Assembly (NCBI GenBank): GCA_020137815.1
Contig: CM035350.1
Location: forward strand, 6,409,697-6,473,696
Length of the DNA: 64,000 nucleotides
Source: Hormiphora californensis
Taxonomy: Eukaryota > Ctenophora > Tentaculata > Cydippida > Pleurobrachiidae
Direction: 5' to 3'
Under the pieces are notes generated by a model, which saw only the letters and a list, made by a program, of their open reading frames with translations, had not been told where the DNA came from and did no database searches. The position numbers and the translations under genes were made by a program. Shown here piece after piece: positions 35,873 to 49,157 of this stretch (positions are counted from its first letter, which is position 1; the number at the start of each line of letters is the position of its first letter).

Positions 35873-38800
35873 TTTTGATATCTCCTTCTGGTGATCAACA
35901 CACACACACGCCCTCTGTACAACAGTTTAATGGGGAATCTCACACATACACGGGCAGAACTCGGTTAAGGAGAGATTAATTAGTATTCTGAATAATGAGT
36001 TCAGAGCAAGAATTAAATAGGGAAGAAAATCGAAAAATACTGGGTTTGACCGGGAATTGAACCAGGGACCTCCAGAGAGACATGCTCGGAGCTATAAACC
36101 ACTAAGCTACCAAACCCTATGTACTGATCGCATTTCATCGCTCTATATTCAAGCTCCTGCCCTTAGCTAGACACCATGTGATAAAGGGAAGTAGTTTTGA
36201 TATCTCCTTCTGGTGATCAACACACACACACGCCCTCTGTACAACAGTTTAATGGGGAATCTCACACATACACGGGCAGAACTCGGTTAAGGAGAGATTA
36301 ATTAGTATTCTGAATAATGAGTTCAGAGCAAGAATTATATAGGGAAGAAAATCGAAAAATACTGGGTTTGACCGGGAATTGAACCAGGGACCTCCAGAGA
36401 GACATGCTCGGAGCTATAAACCACTAAGCTACCAAACCCTATGTACTGATCGCATTTCATCGCTCTATATTCAAGCTCCTGCCCTTAGGGCGCGCACAGA
36501 CTGTTCATGCGTGATCATGTCCATGCGTGGACAAGATTTTGATCAAGTCACGCAGACTGTTCAAGCTTGATCATCTGATCAAGCTTGGACAGTAAAAACT
36601 GAAACTTATTCATATCAGCAAAAACCACTGTACCCGACTAATTTTGATACTCTGAATCACGTAAGCTAGTTTTCAAATCCGTCAGAGGTCAGGAAAGTGT
36701 TCTAATTGGGCATAATTGGGTCTAATTGACCCCACTTAAAACTTGTCACCTGGAAATAATAGACGCTTATGTGAGGGCACTTTTCCGACTAATTTTGATA
36801 CGCTGAATCACATGAACAACTTTCCCACGCCCCCAGAGGTCGGGAAAGTGTCCTAATTGAGTATAATTGGATCTAATTGACCTTAATTGCTCAATTAGGG
36901 CATTTCCCGACCTTTGGGGGCTTGGAAAAGTTGCTTATGTGATTCGGCGTATCAAAATTAGTCGGAAAAGTGCCCTCACGTCATTTCCAGGTGACAAGTT
37001 GTAAGTAGGGTCAATTAGACCCAATTATGCCCAATTAGGACACTTTCCCGACCTCCGAAGGATTTGAAAACTAGCTTACGTGATTCAGAGTATCAAAATT
37101 AGTCGGGTACAGTGGTTTTTGCTTTGATATGAATAAGTTTCAGTTTTTACTGTCCAAGCTTGATCAGATGATCAAGCTTGAACAGTCTGCGTGACTTGAT
37201 CAAAATCTTGCCCACTTATGGACATGATCACGCATGAACAGTCTGTGCGCGCCCTTAGCTAGACACCATGTGATAAAGGGAAGTAGTTTTGATATCTCCT
37301 TCTGGTGATCAACACACACACACGCCCTCTGTACAACAGTTTAATGGGGAATCTCACACATACACGGGCAGAACTCGGTTAAGGAGAGATTAATTAGTAT
37401 TCTGAATAATGAGTTCAGAGCAAGAATTAAATAGGGAAGAAAATCGAAAAATACTGGGTTTGACCGGGAATTGAACCAGGGACCTCCAGAGAGACATGCT
37501 CGGAGCTATAAACCACTAAGCTACCAAACCCTATGTACTGATCGCATTTCATCGCTCTATATTCAAGCTCCTGCCCTTAGCTAGACACCATGTGATAAAG
37601 GGAAGTAGTTTTGATATCTCCTTCTGGTGATCAACACACACACACGCCCTCTGTACAACAGTTTAATGGGGAATCTCACACATACACGGGCAGAACTCGG
37701 TTAAGGAGAGATTAATTAGTATTCTGAATAATGAGTTCAGAGCAAGAATTAAATAGGGAAGAAAATCGAAAAATACTGGGTTTGACCGGGAATTGAACCA
37801 GGGATCTCCAGAGAGACATGCTCGGAGCTATAAACCACTAAGCTACCAAACCCTATGTACTGATCGCATTTCATCGCTCTATATTCAAGCTCCTGCCCTT
37901 AGCTAGACACCATGTGATAAAGGGAAGTAGTTTTGATATCTCCTTCTGGTGATCAACACACACACACGCCCTCTGTACAACAGTTTAATGGGGAATCTCA
38001 CACATACACGGGCAGAACTCGGTTAAGGAGAGATTAATTAGTATTCTGAATAATGAGTTCAGAGCAAGAATTAAATAGGGAAGAAAATCGAAAAATACTG
38101 GGTTTGACCGGGAATTGAACCAGGGACCTCCAGAGAGACATGCTCGGAGCTATAAACCACTAAGCTACCAAACCCTATGTACTGATCGCATTTCATCGCT
38201 CTATATTCAAGCTCCTGCCCTTAGCTAGACACCATGTGATAAAGGGAAGTAGTTTTGATATCTCCTTCTGGTGATCAACACACACACACGCCCTCTGTAC
38301 AACAGTTTAATGGGGAATCTCACACATACACGGGCAGAACTCGGTTAAGGAGAGATTAATTAGTATTCTGAATAATGAGTTCAGAGCAAGAATTAAATAG
38401 GGAAGAAAATCGAAAAATACTGGGTTTGACCGGGAATTGAACCAGGGATCTCCAGAGAGACATGCTCGGAGCTATAAACCACTAAGCTACCAAACCCTAT
38501 GTACTGATCGCATTTCATCGCTCTATATTCAAGCTCCTGCCCTTAGCTAGACACCATGTGATAAAGGGAAGTAGTTTTGATATCTCCTTCTGGTGATCAA
38601 CACACACACACGCCCTCTGTACAACAGTTTAATGGGGAATCTCACACATACACGGGCAGAACTCGGTTAAGGAGAGATTAATTAGTATTCTGAATAATGA
38701 GTTCAGAGCAAGAATTAAATAGGGAAGAAAATCGAAAAATACTGGGTTTGACCGGGAATTGAACCAGGGACCTCCAGAGAGACATGCTCGGAGCTATAAA

Positions 38801-40992
38801 CCACTAAGCTACCAAACCCTATGTACTGATCGCATTTCATCGCTCTATATTCAAGCTCCTGCCCTTAGCTAGACACCATGTGATAAAGGGAAGTAGTTTT
38901 GATATCTCCTTCTGGTGATCAACACACACACACGCCCTCTGTACAACAGTTTAATGGGGAATCTCACACATACACGGGCAGAACTCGGTTAAGGAGAGAT
39001 TAATTAGTATTCTGAATAATGAGTTCAGAGCAAGAATTAAATAGGGAAGAAAATCGAAAAATACTGGGTTTGACCGGGAATTGAACCAGGGACCTCCAGA
39101 GAGACATGCTCGGAGCTATAAACCACTAAGCTACCAAACCCTATGTACTGATCGCATTTCATCGCTCTATATTCAAGCTCCTGCCCTTAGCTAGACACCA
39201 TGTGATAAAGGGAAGTAGTTTTGATATCTCCTTCTGGTGATCAACACACACACACGCCCTCTGTACAACAGTTTAATGGGGAATCTCACACATACACGGG
39301 CAGAACTCGGTTAAGGAGAGATTAATTAGTATTCTGAATAATGAGTTCAGAGCAAGAATTAAATAGGGAAGAAAATCGAAAAATACTGGGTTTGACCGGG
39401 AATTGAACCAGGGACCTCCAGAGAGACATGCTCGGAGCTATAAACCACTAAGCTACCAAACCCTATGTACTGATCGCATTTCATCGCTCTATATTCAAGC
39501 TCCTGCCCTTAGCTAGACACCATGTGATAAAGGGAAGTAGTTTTGATATCTCCTTCTGGTGATCAACACACACACACGCCCTCTGTACAACAGTTTAATG
39601 GGGAATCTCACACATACACGGGCAGAACTCGGTTAAGGAGAGATTAATTAGTATTCTGAATAATGAGTTCAGAGCAAGAATTAAATAGGGAAGAAAATCG
39701 AAAAATACTGGGTTTGACCGGGAATTGAACCAGGGACCTCCAGAGAGACATGCTCGGAGCTATAAACCACTAAGCTACCAAACCCTATGTACTGATCGCA
39801 TTTCATCGCTCTATATTCAAGCTCCTGCCCTTAGCTAGACACCATGTGATAAAGGGAAGTAGTTTTGATATCTCCTTCTGGTGATCAACACACACACACG
39901 CCCTCTGTACAACAGTTTAATGGGGAATCTCACACATACACGGGCAGAACTCGGTTAAGGAGAGATTAATTAGTATTCTGAATAATGAGTTCAGAGCAAG
40001 AATTAAATAGGGAAGAAAATCGAAAAATACTGGGTTTGACCGGGAATTGAACCAGGGACCTCCAGAGAGACATGCTCGGAGCTATAAACCACTAAGCTAC
40101 CAAACCCTATGTACTGATCGCATTTCATCGCTCTATATTCAAGCTCCTGCCCTTAGCTAGACACCATGTGATAAAGGGAAGTAGTTTTGATATCTCCTTC
40201 TGGTGATCAACACACACACACGCCCTCTGTACAACAGTTTAATGGGGAATCTCACACATACACGGGCAGAACTCGGTTAAGGAGAGATTAATTAGTATTC
40301 TGAATAATGAGTTCAGAGCAAGAATTAAATAGGGAAGAAAATCGAAAAATACTGGGTTTGACCGGGAATTGAACCAGGGACCTCCAGAGAGACATGCTCG
40401 GAGCTATAAACCACTAAGCTACCAAACCCTATGTACTGATCGCATTTCATCGCTCTATATTCAAGCTCCTGCCCTTAGCTAGACACCATGTGATAAAGGG
40501 AAGTAGTTTTGATATCTCCTTCTGGTGATCAACACACACACACGCCCTCTGTACAACAGTTTAATGGGGAATCTCACACATACACGGGCAGAACTCGGTT
40601 AAGGAGAGATTAATTAGTATTCTGAATAATGAGTTCAGAGCAAGAATTAAATAGGGAAGAAAATCGAAAAATACTGGGTTTGACCGGGAATTGAACCAGG
40701 GACCTCCAGAGAGACATGCTCGGAGCTATAAACCACTAAGCTACCAAACCCTATGTACTGATCGCATTTCATCGCTCTATATTCAAGCTCCTGCCCTTAG
40801 CTAGACACCATGTGATAAAGGGAAGTAGTTTTGATATCTCCTTCTGGTGATCAACACACACACACGCCCTCTGTACAACAGTTTAATGGGGAATCTCACA
40901 CATACACGGGCAGAACTCGGTTAAGGAGAGATTAATTAGTATTCTGAATAATGAGTTCAGAGCAAGAATTAAATAGGGAAGAAAATCGAAAA
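35873..40992 (-). tRNA. Thirteen tandem tRNA-like genes in 322-bp units (minus)
   Basis: Units of 322 bp, nearly identical. The 76-nt tRNA-like part lies on minus at 36042-36117, 36364-36439, then starting 37456, 37778, 38100, 38422, 38744, 39066, 39388, 39710, 40032, 40354 and 40676 (plus-strand left edge). Each has a perfect A box (TAGCTTAGTGG), a perfect B box (GGTTCAATTCC), a 7-8 bp acceptor stem GGGTTTGG/TCAAACCC and a TTTTT stop 4 nt past the CCCA end, so polymerase III transcription is plausible. The anticodon stem needs a bulged T, the 7-nt loop CATGTCT gives UGU (Thr) by position but lacks U33, and the T stem has one T-C mismatch. It may be a pseudo-tRNA or a tRNA-derived RNA. Copies 4 and 6 share one G-to-A change, hinting at a two-unit duplication. 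Confidence 0.8.
36488..37254. mobile_element. 767-bp foldback MITE inside the tRNA-like array
   Basis: Termini GGGCGCGCACAGACTG and its complement, with arms of several hundred bases meeting near 36,880. TTA is duplicated on both sides (36485-36487 and 37255-37257), and all other array units have an intact GCCCTTAGCTAG at this point. The 3-bp TTA duplication suits PIF/Harbinger-type elements. No transposase is encoded. Confidence 0.85.
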
Positions 40993-43554
40993 CCGAGTTC
41001 TGCCCGTGTATGTGTGAGATTCCCCATTAAACTGTTGTACAGAGGGCGTGTGTGTGTGTTGATCACCAGAAGGAGATATCAAAATTACTTCCCTTTATCA
41101 CATGGTGTCTAGCTAAGGGCAGGAGCTTGAATATAGAGCGATGAAATGCGATCAGTACATAGGGTTTGGTAGCTTAGTGGTTTATAGCTCCGAGCATGTC
41201 TCTCTGGAGGTCCCTGGTTCAATTCCCGGTCAAACCCAGTATTTTTCGATTTTCTTCCCTATTTAATTCTTGCTCTGAACTCATTATTCAGAATACTAAT
41301 TAATCTCTCCTTAACCGAGTTCTGCCCGTGTATGTGTGAGATTCCCCATTAAACTGTTGTACAGAGGGCGTGTGTGTGTGTTGATCACCAGAAGGAGATA
41401 TCAAAACTACTTCCCTTTATCACATGGTGTCTAGCTAAGGGCAGGAGCTTGAATATAGAGCGATGAAATGCGATCAGTACATAGGGTTTGGTAGCTTAGT
41501 GGTTTATAGCTCCGAGCATGTCTCTCTGGAGGTCCCTGGTTCAATTCCCGGTCAAACCCAGTATTTTTCGATTTTCTTCCCTATTTAATTCTTGCTCTGA
41601 ACTCATTATTCAGAATACTAATTAATCTCTCCTTAACCGAGTTCTGCCCGTGTATGTGTGAGATTCCCCATTAAACTGTTGTACAGAGGGCGTGTGTGTG
41701 TGTTGATCACCAGAAGGAGATATCAAAACTACTTCCCTTTATCACATGGTGTCTAGCTAAGGGCAGGAGCTTGAATATAGAGCGATGAAATGCGATCAGT
41801 ACATAGGGTTTGGTAGCTTAGTGGTTTATAGCTCCGAGCATGTCTCTCTGGAGGTCCCTGGTTCAATTCCCGGTCAAACCCAGTATTTTTCGATTTTCTT
41901 CCCTATTTAATTCTTGCTCTGAACTCATTATTCAGAATACTAATTAATCTCTCCTTAACCGAGTTCTGCCCGTGTATGTGTGAGATTCCCCATTAAACTG
42001 TTGTACAGAGGGCGTGTGTGTGTGTTGATCACCAGAAGGAGATATCAAAACTACTTCCCTTTATCACATGGTGTCTAGCTAAGGGCAGGAGCTTGAATAT
42101 AGAGCGATGAAATGCGATCAGTACATAGGGTTTGGTAGCTTAGTGGTTTATAGCTCCGAGCATGTCTCTCTGGAGGTCCCTGGTTCAATTCCCGGTCAAA
42201 CCCAGTATTTTTCGATTTTCTTCCCTATTTAATTCTTGCTCTGAACTCATTATTCAGAATACTAATTAATCTCTCCTTAACCGAGTTCTGCCCGTGTATG
42301 TGTGAGATTCCCCATTAAACTGTTGTACAGAGGGCGTGTGTGTGTGTTGATCACCAGAAGGAGATATCAAAACTACTTCCCTTTATCACATGGTGTCTAG
42401 CTAAGGGCAGGAGCTTGAATATAGAGCGATGAAATGCGATCAGTACATAGGGTTTGGTAGCTTAGTGGTTTATAGCTCCGAGCATGTCTCTCTGGAGGTC
42501 CCTGGTTCAATTCCCGGTCAAACCCAGTATTTTTCGATTTTCTTCCCTATTTAATTCTTGCTCTGAACTCATTATTCAGAATACTAATTAATCTCTCCTT
42601 AACCGAGTTCTGCCCGTGTATGTGTGAGATTCCCCATTAAACTGTTGTACAGAGGGCGTGTGTGTGTGTTGATCACCAGAAGGAGATATCAAAACTACTT
42701 CCCTTTATCACATGGTGTCTAGCTAAGGGCAGGAGCTTGAATATAGAGCGATGAAATGCGATCAGTACATAGGGTTTGGTAGCTTAGTGGTTTATAGCTC
42801 CGAGCATGTCTCTCTGGAGGTCCCTGGTTCAATTCCCGGTCAAACCCAGTATTTTTCGATTTTCTTCCCTATTTAATTCTTGCTCTGAACTCATTATTCA
42901 GAATACTAATTAATCTCTCCTTAACCGAGTTCTGCCCGTGTAGGTATGTGTGAGATTCCCCATTAAACTGTTGTACAGAGGGCGTGTGTGTGTGTTGATC
43001 ACCAGAAGGAGATATCAAAACTACTTCCCTTTATCACATGGTGTCTAGCTAAGGGCAGGAGCTTGAATATAGAGCGATGAAATGCGATCAGTACATAGGG
43101 TTTGGTAGCTTAGTGGTTTATAGCTCCGAGCATGTCTCTCTGGAGGTCCCTGGTTCAATTCCCGGTCAAACCCAGTATTTTTCGATTTTCTTCCCTATTT
43201 AATTCTTGCTCTGAACTCATTATTCAGAATACTAATTAATCTCTCCTTAACCGAGTTCTGCCCGTGTATGTGTGAGATTCCCCATTAAACTGTTGTACAG
43301 AGGGCGTGTGTGTGTGTTGATCACCAGAAGGAGATATCAAAACTACTTCCCTTTATCACATGGTGTCTAGCTAAGGGCAGGAGCTTGAATATAGAGCGAT
43401 GAAATGCGATCAGTACATAGGGTTTGGTAGCTTAGTGGTTTATAGCTCCGAGCATGTCTCTCTGGAGGTCCCTGGTTCAATTCCCGGTCAAACCCAGTAT
43501 TTTTCGATTTTCTTCCCTATTTAATTCTTGCTCTGAACTCATTATTCAGAATAC
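40993..43554 (+). tRNA. Eight tandem tRNA-like genes in 322-bp units (plus)
   Basis: Same unit as on the left, inverted. tRNA-like parts: 41162-41237, 41484-41559, 41806-41881, 42128-42203, 42450-42525, 42772-42847, 43098-43173, 43420-43495. The inversion joint is at about 40990-40994, inside the spacer, between GAAAATCGAAAA and ACCGAGTTC, with a two-base overlap. One unit has a 4-bp insertion (near 42943). The array is cut off at 43554 exactly where the next foldback element starts. Confidence 0.8.
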
Positions 43555-43555
43555 A

Positions 43556-44979
43556 GTTTAGGTATGCATTAGTCTAAGCCATGTCATTTTTGACCCAAAC
43601 TTTAGTGACACCGTAAGTTGGGGTAACTTTGTTTTGCAGGGTAACTTTGGACACTTTCAAAATTTGGCTTTAGTTCAAAATTACCAACAGATAACGAGAG
43701 ATTTGGAAAAATTTTCGGGTGTACAAGTAACTGACCCACAAATGTCTAACTAACGGTACAATTATTTTTTCCAAGTCTATGCTAATTAGCTCCTAATTAG
43801 GGTCAAACATAATTGATGTCAAAATCGCTAAAAATGTTCAAATCAAAATGGGTACCATAGATCTGACCGGGCAAATGATCGAATCAAGTTTGCTCCATAG
43901 AGTGGAAGGGTTTCGATCAAATAATTCGGGGCACCATTTTTCAAATCCCACCAATTACTTTAATTGAGACTAATTGGGGTGGCTAATGTTACTCCACCAT
44001 ATTTTGAATTTTGGGGTAACTTTGGACGGGGTGCCAAAGTTACCCCATACTACATGTTTTGAACTTTTGATGTCTGCAGAGTTGCCTTAAACCCTCTCTG
44101 ACTTGTTCATAACCATCTGACCAAGATTTAGCCCGATCCATGCCCATTTTCATCGATCTATTCTCTAAGGTAGTAAAAAAACAGAATTAGTTCTACTTTA
44201 TCGAGCTAAATCATAGAAATCCGACCTGAAACCCATCAAACTTCAATAATTTGGGGTCCCTCATCCATTCTGTAGCTTGGTAGATGGTATTGACCCTCTA
44301 GGCGAGTCTATTAGTTCTTGTGGACATTCTATGCAGGAACACAGGCACCAAAACTCCTTTATTTAGCCAGCACCCATTATAAGTGTCCGGCCACTTCCTG
44401 GCGGTCCAATTCAGTAAAAAGAACTAATACTGCCGCCTAGGGGCCCAATACCACCTACCAAGCTAGAGGGTGGATGAGGGACCCCAAATTATTGAAGTTT
44501 GATGTGTTTTAGGACGGTTGTTTGTGATTTAGCCCAATAAAATAGACCAAATCCTCGTTTATTCACTACATGAACATTTAGCGAGTAGATGGATGAAAAC
44601 GGGTGTGGATTGAGCTGAATCTTGGTCATATGGTCCTAAACAAGTCAGAGAGGGTCTAAGGCAACTCTACAAACGCTCATATCGAAAACCTAAACATTTT
44701 ATGTTCATTTATTTATCATTGCAAAATGTGTCCAAAGTTACCCCACCCTCATTCCAAAGTTACCCCATGCCCTAAAACCCCACTTACACTAAAATACGTG
44801 CTAATTAATCTAATTAAATGAGACGGGACCAAAAATTTTACTAGTTATATCTGGTGTAGTGGGTCTGGAACGGGATTATTTGGTTCAAAAATTTTCGAGT
44901 GTGGTTCTGGCAAGGAGTTATTTTAGGAGATTGCTAAAAAGTGGTACAAAGTTACCCCAACTTACGGCATATACTAAAC
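43556..44979. mobile_element. 1.4-kb foldback element at the right edge of the array
   Basis: Ends GTTTAGGTATGC and CATATACTAAAC in inverted orientation, then CCGTAAGTTGGGGTAAC on the left (from about 43611) and its complement at 44951-44968. The arms pair imperfectly almost to the centre near 44,350. The left end carries about 40 extra bases between the two terminal motifs. No open reading frame; target duplication not evident. Confidence 0.75.
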
Positions 44980-44985
44980 AATTCC

Positions 44986-45069
44986 CTGTCAGAGCATTTG
45001 CCTGACCCATTCTCGTTTCTCTCAAATTTGGAGCGCGCGAGAACTGTGGTCAGAGCATTGGCCTGACAG
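44986..45069 (+). repeat. 84-bp CTGTCAG element, copy 2
   Basis: Full-length copy, inverted relative to copy 1. It follows the foldback element by only six bases. Confidence 0.75.
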
Positions 45070-45354
45070 ACAATTCCAGTCCCTACTTCCTGCCTTGTGG
45101 CTTTCCCAATTCCTAGAAATATAACAAGTACAAAACGTCTAAATTTGTCACACAGAATAATGTTAAGGTATGATATATCACAGTCAGAGTTGAGTCATAT
45201 TCCATATAATATATATTCACTAAAAACTTTCTCCCACTCATTCACACAAACAGGAAAAATGTTCTCCTTTTGACACACACAAACGTTCTCACAGTGTCTC
45301 TCTCACGGATCTCACGGTTGCTCAATGGTCTGGATAAAACAGGAAAGTGTGGGT

Positions 45355-46246
45355 TCACTTGAAAAGATGGACACAGTGGGCGAACTCCACGAAACTAATG
45401 TAGCCATCTCTATCGAAATCAACCTGTAGAGAGGAAGGAGTATTAGCTTCTGAGATAACTTGAGGTCATTTGAGATACTAACATGGTTCATTTTCTCGCA
45501 AAATACTGCCCTCTCCAGTCTTCAACACGGCCGAAGCGTATGCGATATTACAGTCATGTAGCATGACAACAAGCTGTACCAACAATGTACCAACCTCATT
45601 CATGATGGCCTCCAGTTCGTCCGGTGTAACCTTCTTGTTGGTGTACAGCTTCAGAGCCTTCTTCAACTCCGATCGGCTTATCCTTTTGTTACCTAAACAC
45701 ATACAGTTAAAATGATGTAGTACAGCCTGTCAGAGCATTGGCCTGAGCGCGCGAGAACTGTGGTCAGAGCATTGGCCTGACAGAGTACAGCAATACTTCA
45801 TCAATGAAGTGATGTTAGACTATAGAATACTCAAACTAAGTAGCTCAATAAGCATGTCTTACCGTCCTTATCCATTATTTCAAAGACCCTCATCAAGTCC
45901 ATGTTTTCCCGAGCCTTCTTGTGCATTCGGACCATTATTGTTAGCATTTCAGAAAAGTTTATCGCTCCATCCCCATCCTGATCGACCTGCAGATGAAGAT
46001 AGAGTTTTACAGATACCAAAGAATTCCAAAATAAAGCCCATGTTAGATGATTTGACATTTTCGCCCCAGCCGGTTTATTAGTTAGTACATTTTCGTTCGG
46101 TTATACACTGGAGTTGTAAAACACGGCCGTGCAGCCTTCCTTTCTACGGTTTCCCCGCAACCTCCTGCACTGCACAATTCAAGCTGAGTTTTAGTGTAGG
46201 TTACATCCTGTCAACATGTGCTTTCCTTAACGACTTTTTCTATACT

Positions 46247-46278
<32 letters not shown>

Positions 46279-47328
46279 CTTTTCTCTCTTTCTCTCTCTC
46301 TATCTCTATCTATCTCTATATAATATCGCTATCCCTCTAAGTCTATACATATATCTCTTTCTTTATCTCCCTGTTTCAAGGTTCCTCTCTATCATATCCT
46401 TCTCTCTACCCCTAGCTCTGTGTCAGTGTCGGGCACCATTCTCCAATCTCCAGACGTCCTCCACAAATCAGACAGAAGGAGAAGTGTTATTCGAAGACAA
46501 AATTGTCTAATCTCAATCCAATAGGCATATCTCGATTCTAGTCTCTGGGAATATACTGGGAATACCCATTACCCCAAGTTAAGGGGTATACTACCGATAA
46601 GGGGATACTACCGATTAAATTGTCTCATACTCTCATATGGGACTGCCCTCCTTCGGAGCCCGGTGCGGGATGTTACAGTCAGTGCTTGACTTTACCTCAT
46701 TCATCATAGTCTTGAGATCGTGATCACTAATGTCGATACCCATGTCCTTGAAGCCCATCCTTAGATCAGAGAAGGTCAGCCGTCCGTCCTTATTTCTGTC
46801 GATGCTGGTGAAGATTGCACTGACGTCCACGTGCATGGAGGTAGTTGCCTCAGAGGTCGACATGTAATGGCTATAACGGGTCGTTTTAGTTGTGGTGGTG
46901 GTCCTGTGGCAGGCAGACTTCCCTGATATCTTTCCTGATCTCTGTGATTTGTCCATGTTGTGTCTGTCTGTCTTTGTGTACCTGTCTGTCTGTCTATTTT
47001 TGTGTATCTGTCTGTCTGTCTTTGTGCTATATCGTGTCAGTCATATACTGGAACAGATAAGCAAAGCAATTGACAAATATGAATTATGAAACTAATTGAT
47101 AAGGTGGGTGTAGGCCTAGCACGTTAGAGTACTATGAGGAGGGGGGACCATGGTAACTGCACAAACTGGAGAGAAACGAGGGAGAACAACATAAAGCAGA
47201 AAGTGTAGCTGCATCATTTGTAGAGAACGTGCGTAATTGCAGGCATGTAGTATAATGTGTGTAGATCTCTGTTGAAGTCATCTGCTAGCATTAAGATTTC
47301 ACTTCCGTCTCTCCAGTGGAGAGTCTCC

Positions 47329-47365
<37 letters not shown>

Positions 47366-49068
47366 AACACAGTTCGTGGGATCATATATATAGATCATAT
47401 ATAGAGCCATAGCACAAAGGGAAGCAAAACACAAACACTGTTAGCTATAATAAAGAGTTTCGACGAAATGTATTGTTTCACCTCGATATAGCCTGATTGT
47501 TCGTGATATTGTACAATCATTGTTGTACACTTGTACAGTATAACAATACATTACACAGTACAATGTACAATGTCAAGCAATGTATATAGTGCACACACAC
47601 ACACATAGCTAGAGACCGGAGCCAGAGAACACGTCCCTCGTGAGGGTAACTCACAATCTGCCGAGATTTCAGAGAGAGTGAGAGATTCAGATAGAGAGAG
47701 GTAAGAGGAGTAAGGGACACCTGGTTCGTAATGTGCTAGTAAAATTAGGCAAGGTATATAACTGATTGTTTAAAGGGGCAGTGTAGTACAAATAAAACAA
47801 GCCAGGTTTGATGGCACTGCAGCTCCAATATATTTGATCTATTGACCTCATGGAACATGGGCTGGTATCTGGACAATATCTCTCTTCATTTCTTCCCCTC
47901 TTCTCCTCTATCTCTCTCCTTTCTCTCTCTCCTTTCTCTCCTTCTCTCTCTCCTTTCTCTCTCTCATTTGAGACATGAATCCTGTACCACGCCTAACTTT
48001 AGTTTAGTTTAGTTTATAAAAGGATCAGAATTAAAGACTACTTCGACACCCATTTCCAAATTACAGTCGGACCCCGATTTAACGGCCCCCGATTTAGCGG
48101 CACCCCGATTTAACGGCAGGATAAATTTCCCCCAAAAATTTTTTGAAATTTTTTTTGAAAATTTTTTGAAAATTTTTCAAAGGTGTATCAACCACGTCCG
48201 AATCGTGTTTCGAATCGGTGCATCTTATTGCAAGCCTTGCCGGTAATTAGACGGTTCGAAACGAATAGATATGTGATCCCCATGAGACCCATCGAATTGC
48301 AATTTTGACGCTTGTTAAACTAGCCCCATGGGTATCACGTATCAGTTCGTTTCGAACCGTCTAATTAGCGACCGGAAGTGCGATAAGATGCACTGATTCG
48401 AAACACGATTCGGACGTGGTTGATATACCATTGAAAAATTTTCATAACTTTTTTTTGGAAAATTTTACAGAATGATTGTCAATGCTTTGATCGGTGCTCC
48501 CCATGAATTTCAGAGAAAAAGATATTTTGAAATTCGAATTCTTCCTCACCCCGCTTAAATTGCCCCGATTCGGCATGGTATCACGTATCGGTTCGTTTCG
48601 AACCGTCTAATTAGCAGCAAGACATGCGATAAGATGCACTGATTCGATAAACGATTCGGACGTGGTTGTACCTTAGAAACATTTTATAACTTTTTTGAAT
48701 TAAAAAAAATTATTTTCTTTCTCTAATCAGAAATGATCATGTAATCAATACATGGACATTGCATTTAACACTTAGAGGTGTTTTAGTATATCATTTTGGA
48801 CAAAAATAGGGTTTTATGGGCCAAATATGCTCTACCCCGATTTAACGGACACCCCGATTTAACGGACAAAACCCTTTCCCCCGAGGGTGCCGTTAAATCG
48901 GGGTCCGACTGTATAATAGAGAGTGTGAAAGCAGTACTACTACTATTATAGTCCTATAAGTATAACAGAAGCCTGTAAACAAGGAAGCAAACAGTAAAGA
49001 GTGAATAGAAATATTCTCTTCCAAAGTCTACTAAGCGCTATTTTAGTTCCTGAAGACAGAGAAATAGA

Positions 49069-49157
<89 letters not shown>

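Noticed and set aside
35873-43554. CRISPR-like reading of the regular array
   Set aside because: The units are 322 bp and identical throughout, without variable spacers, and the context is an animal genome.
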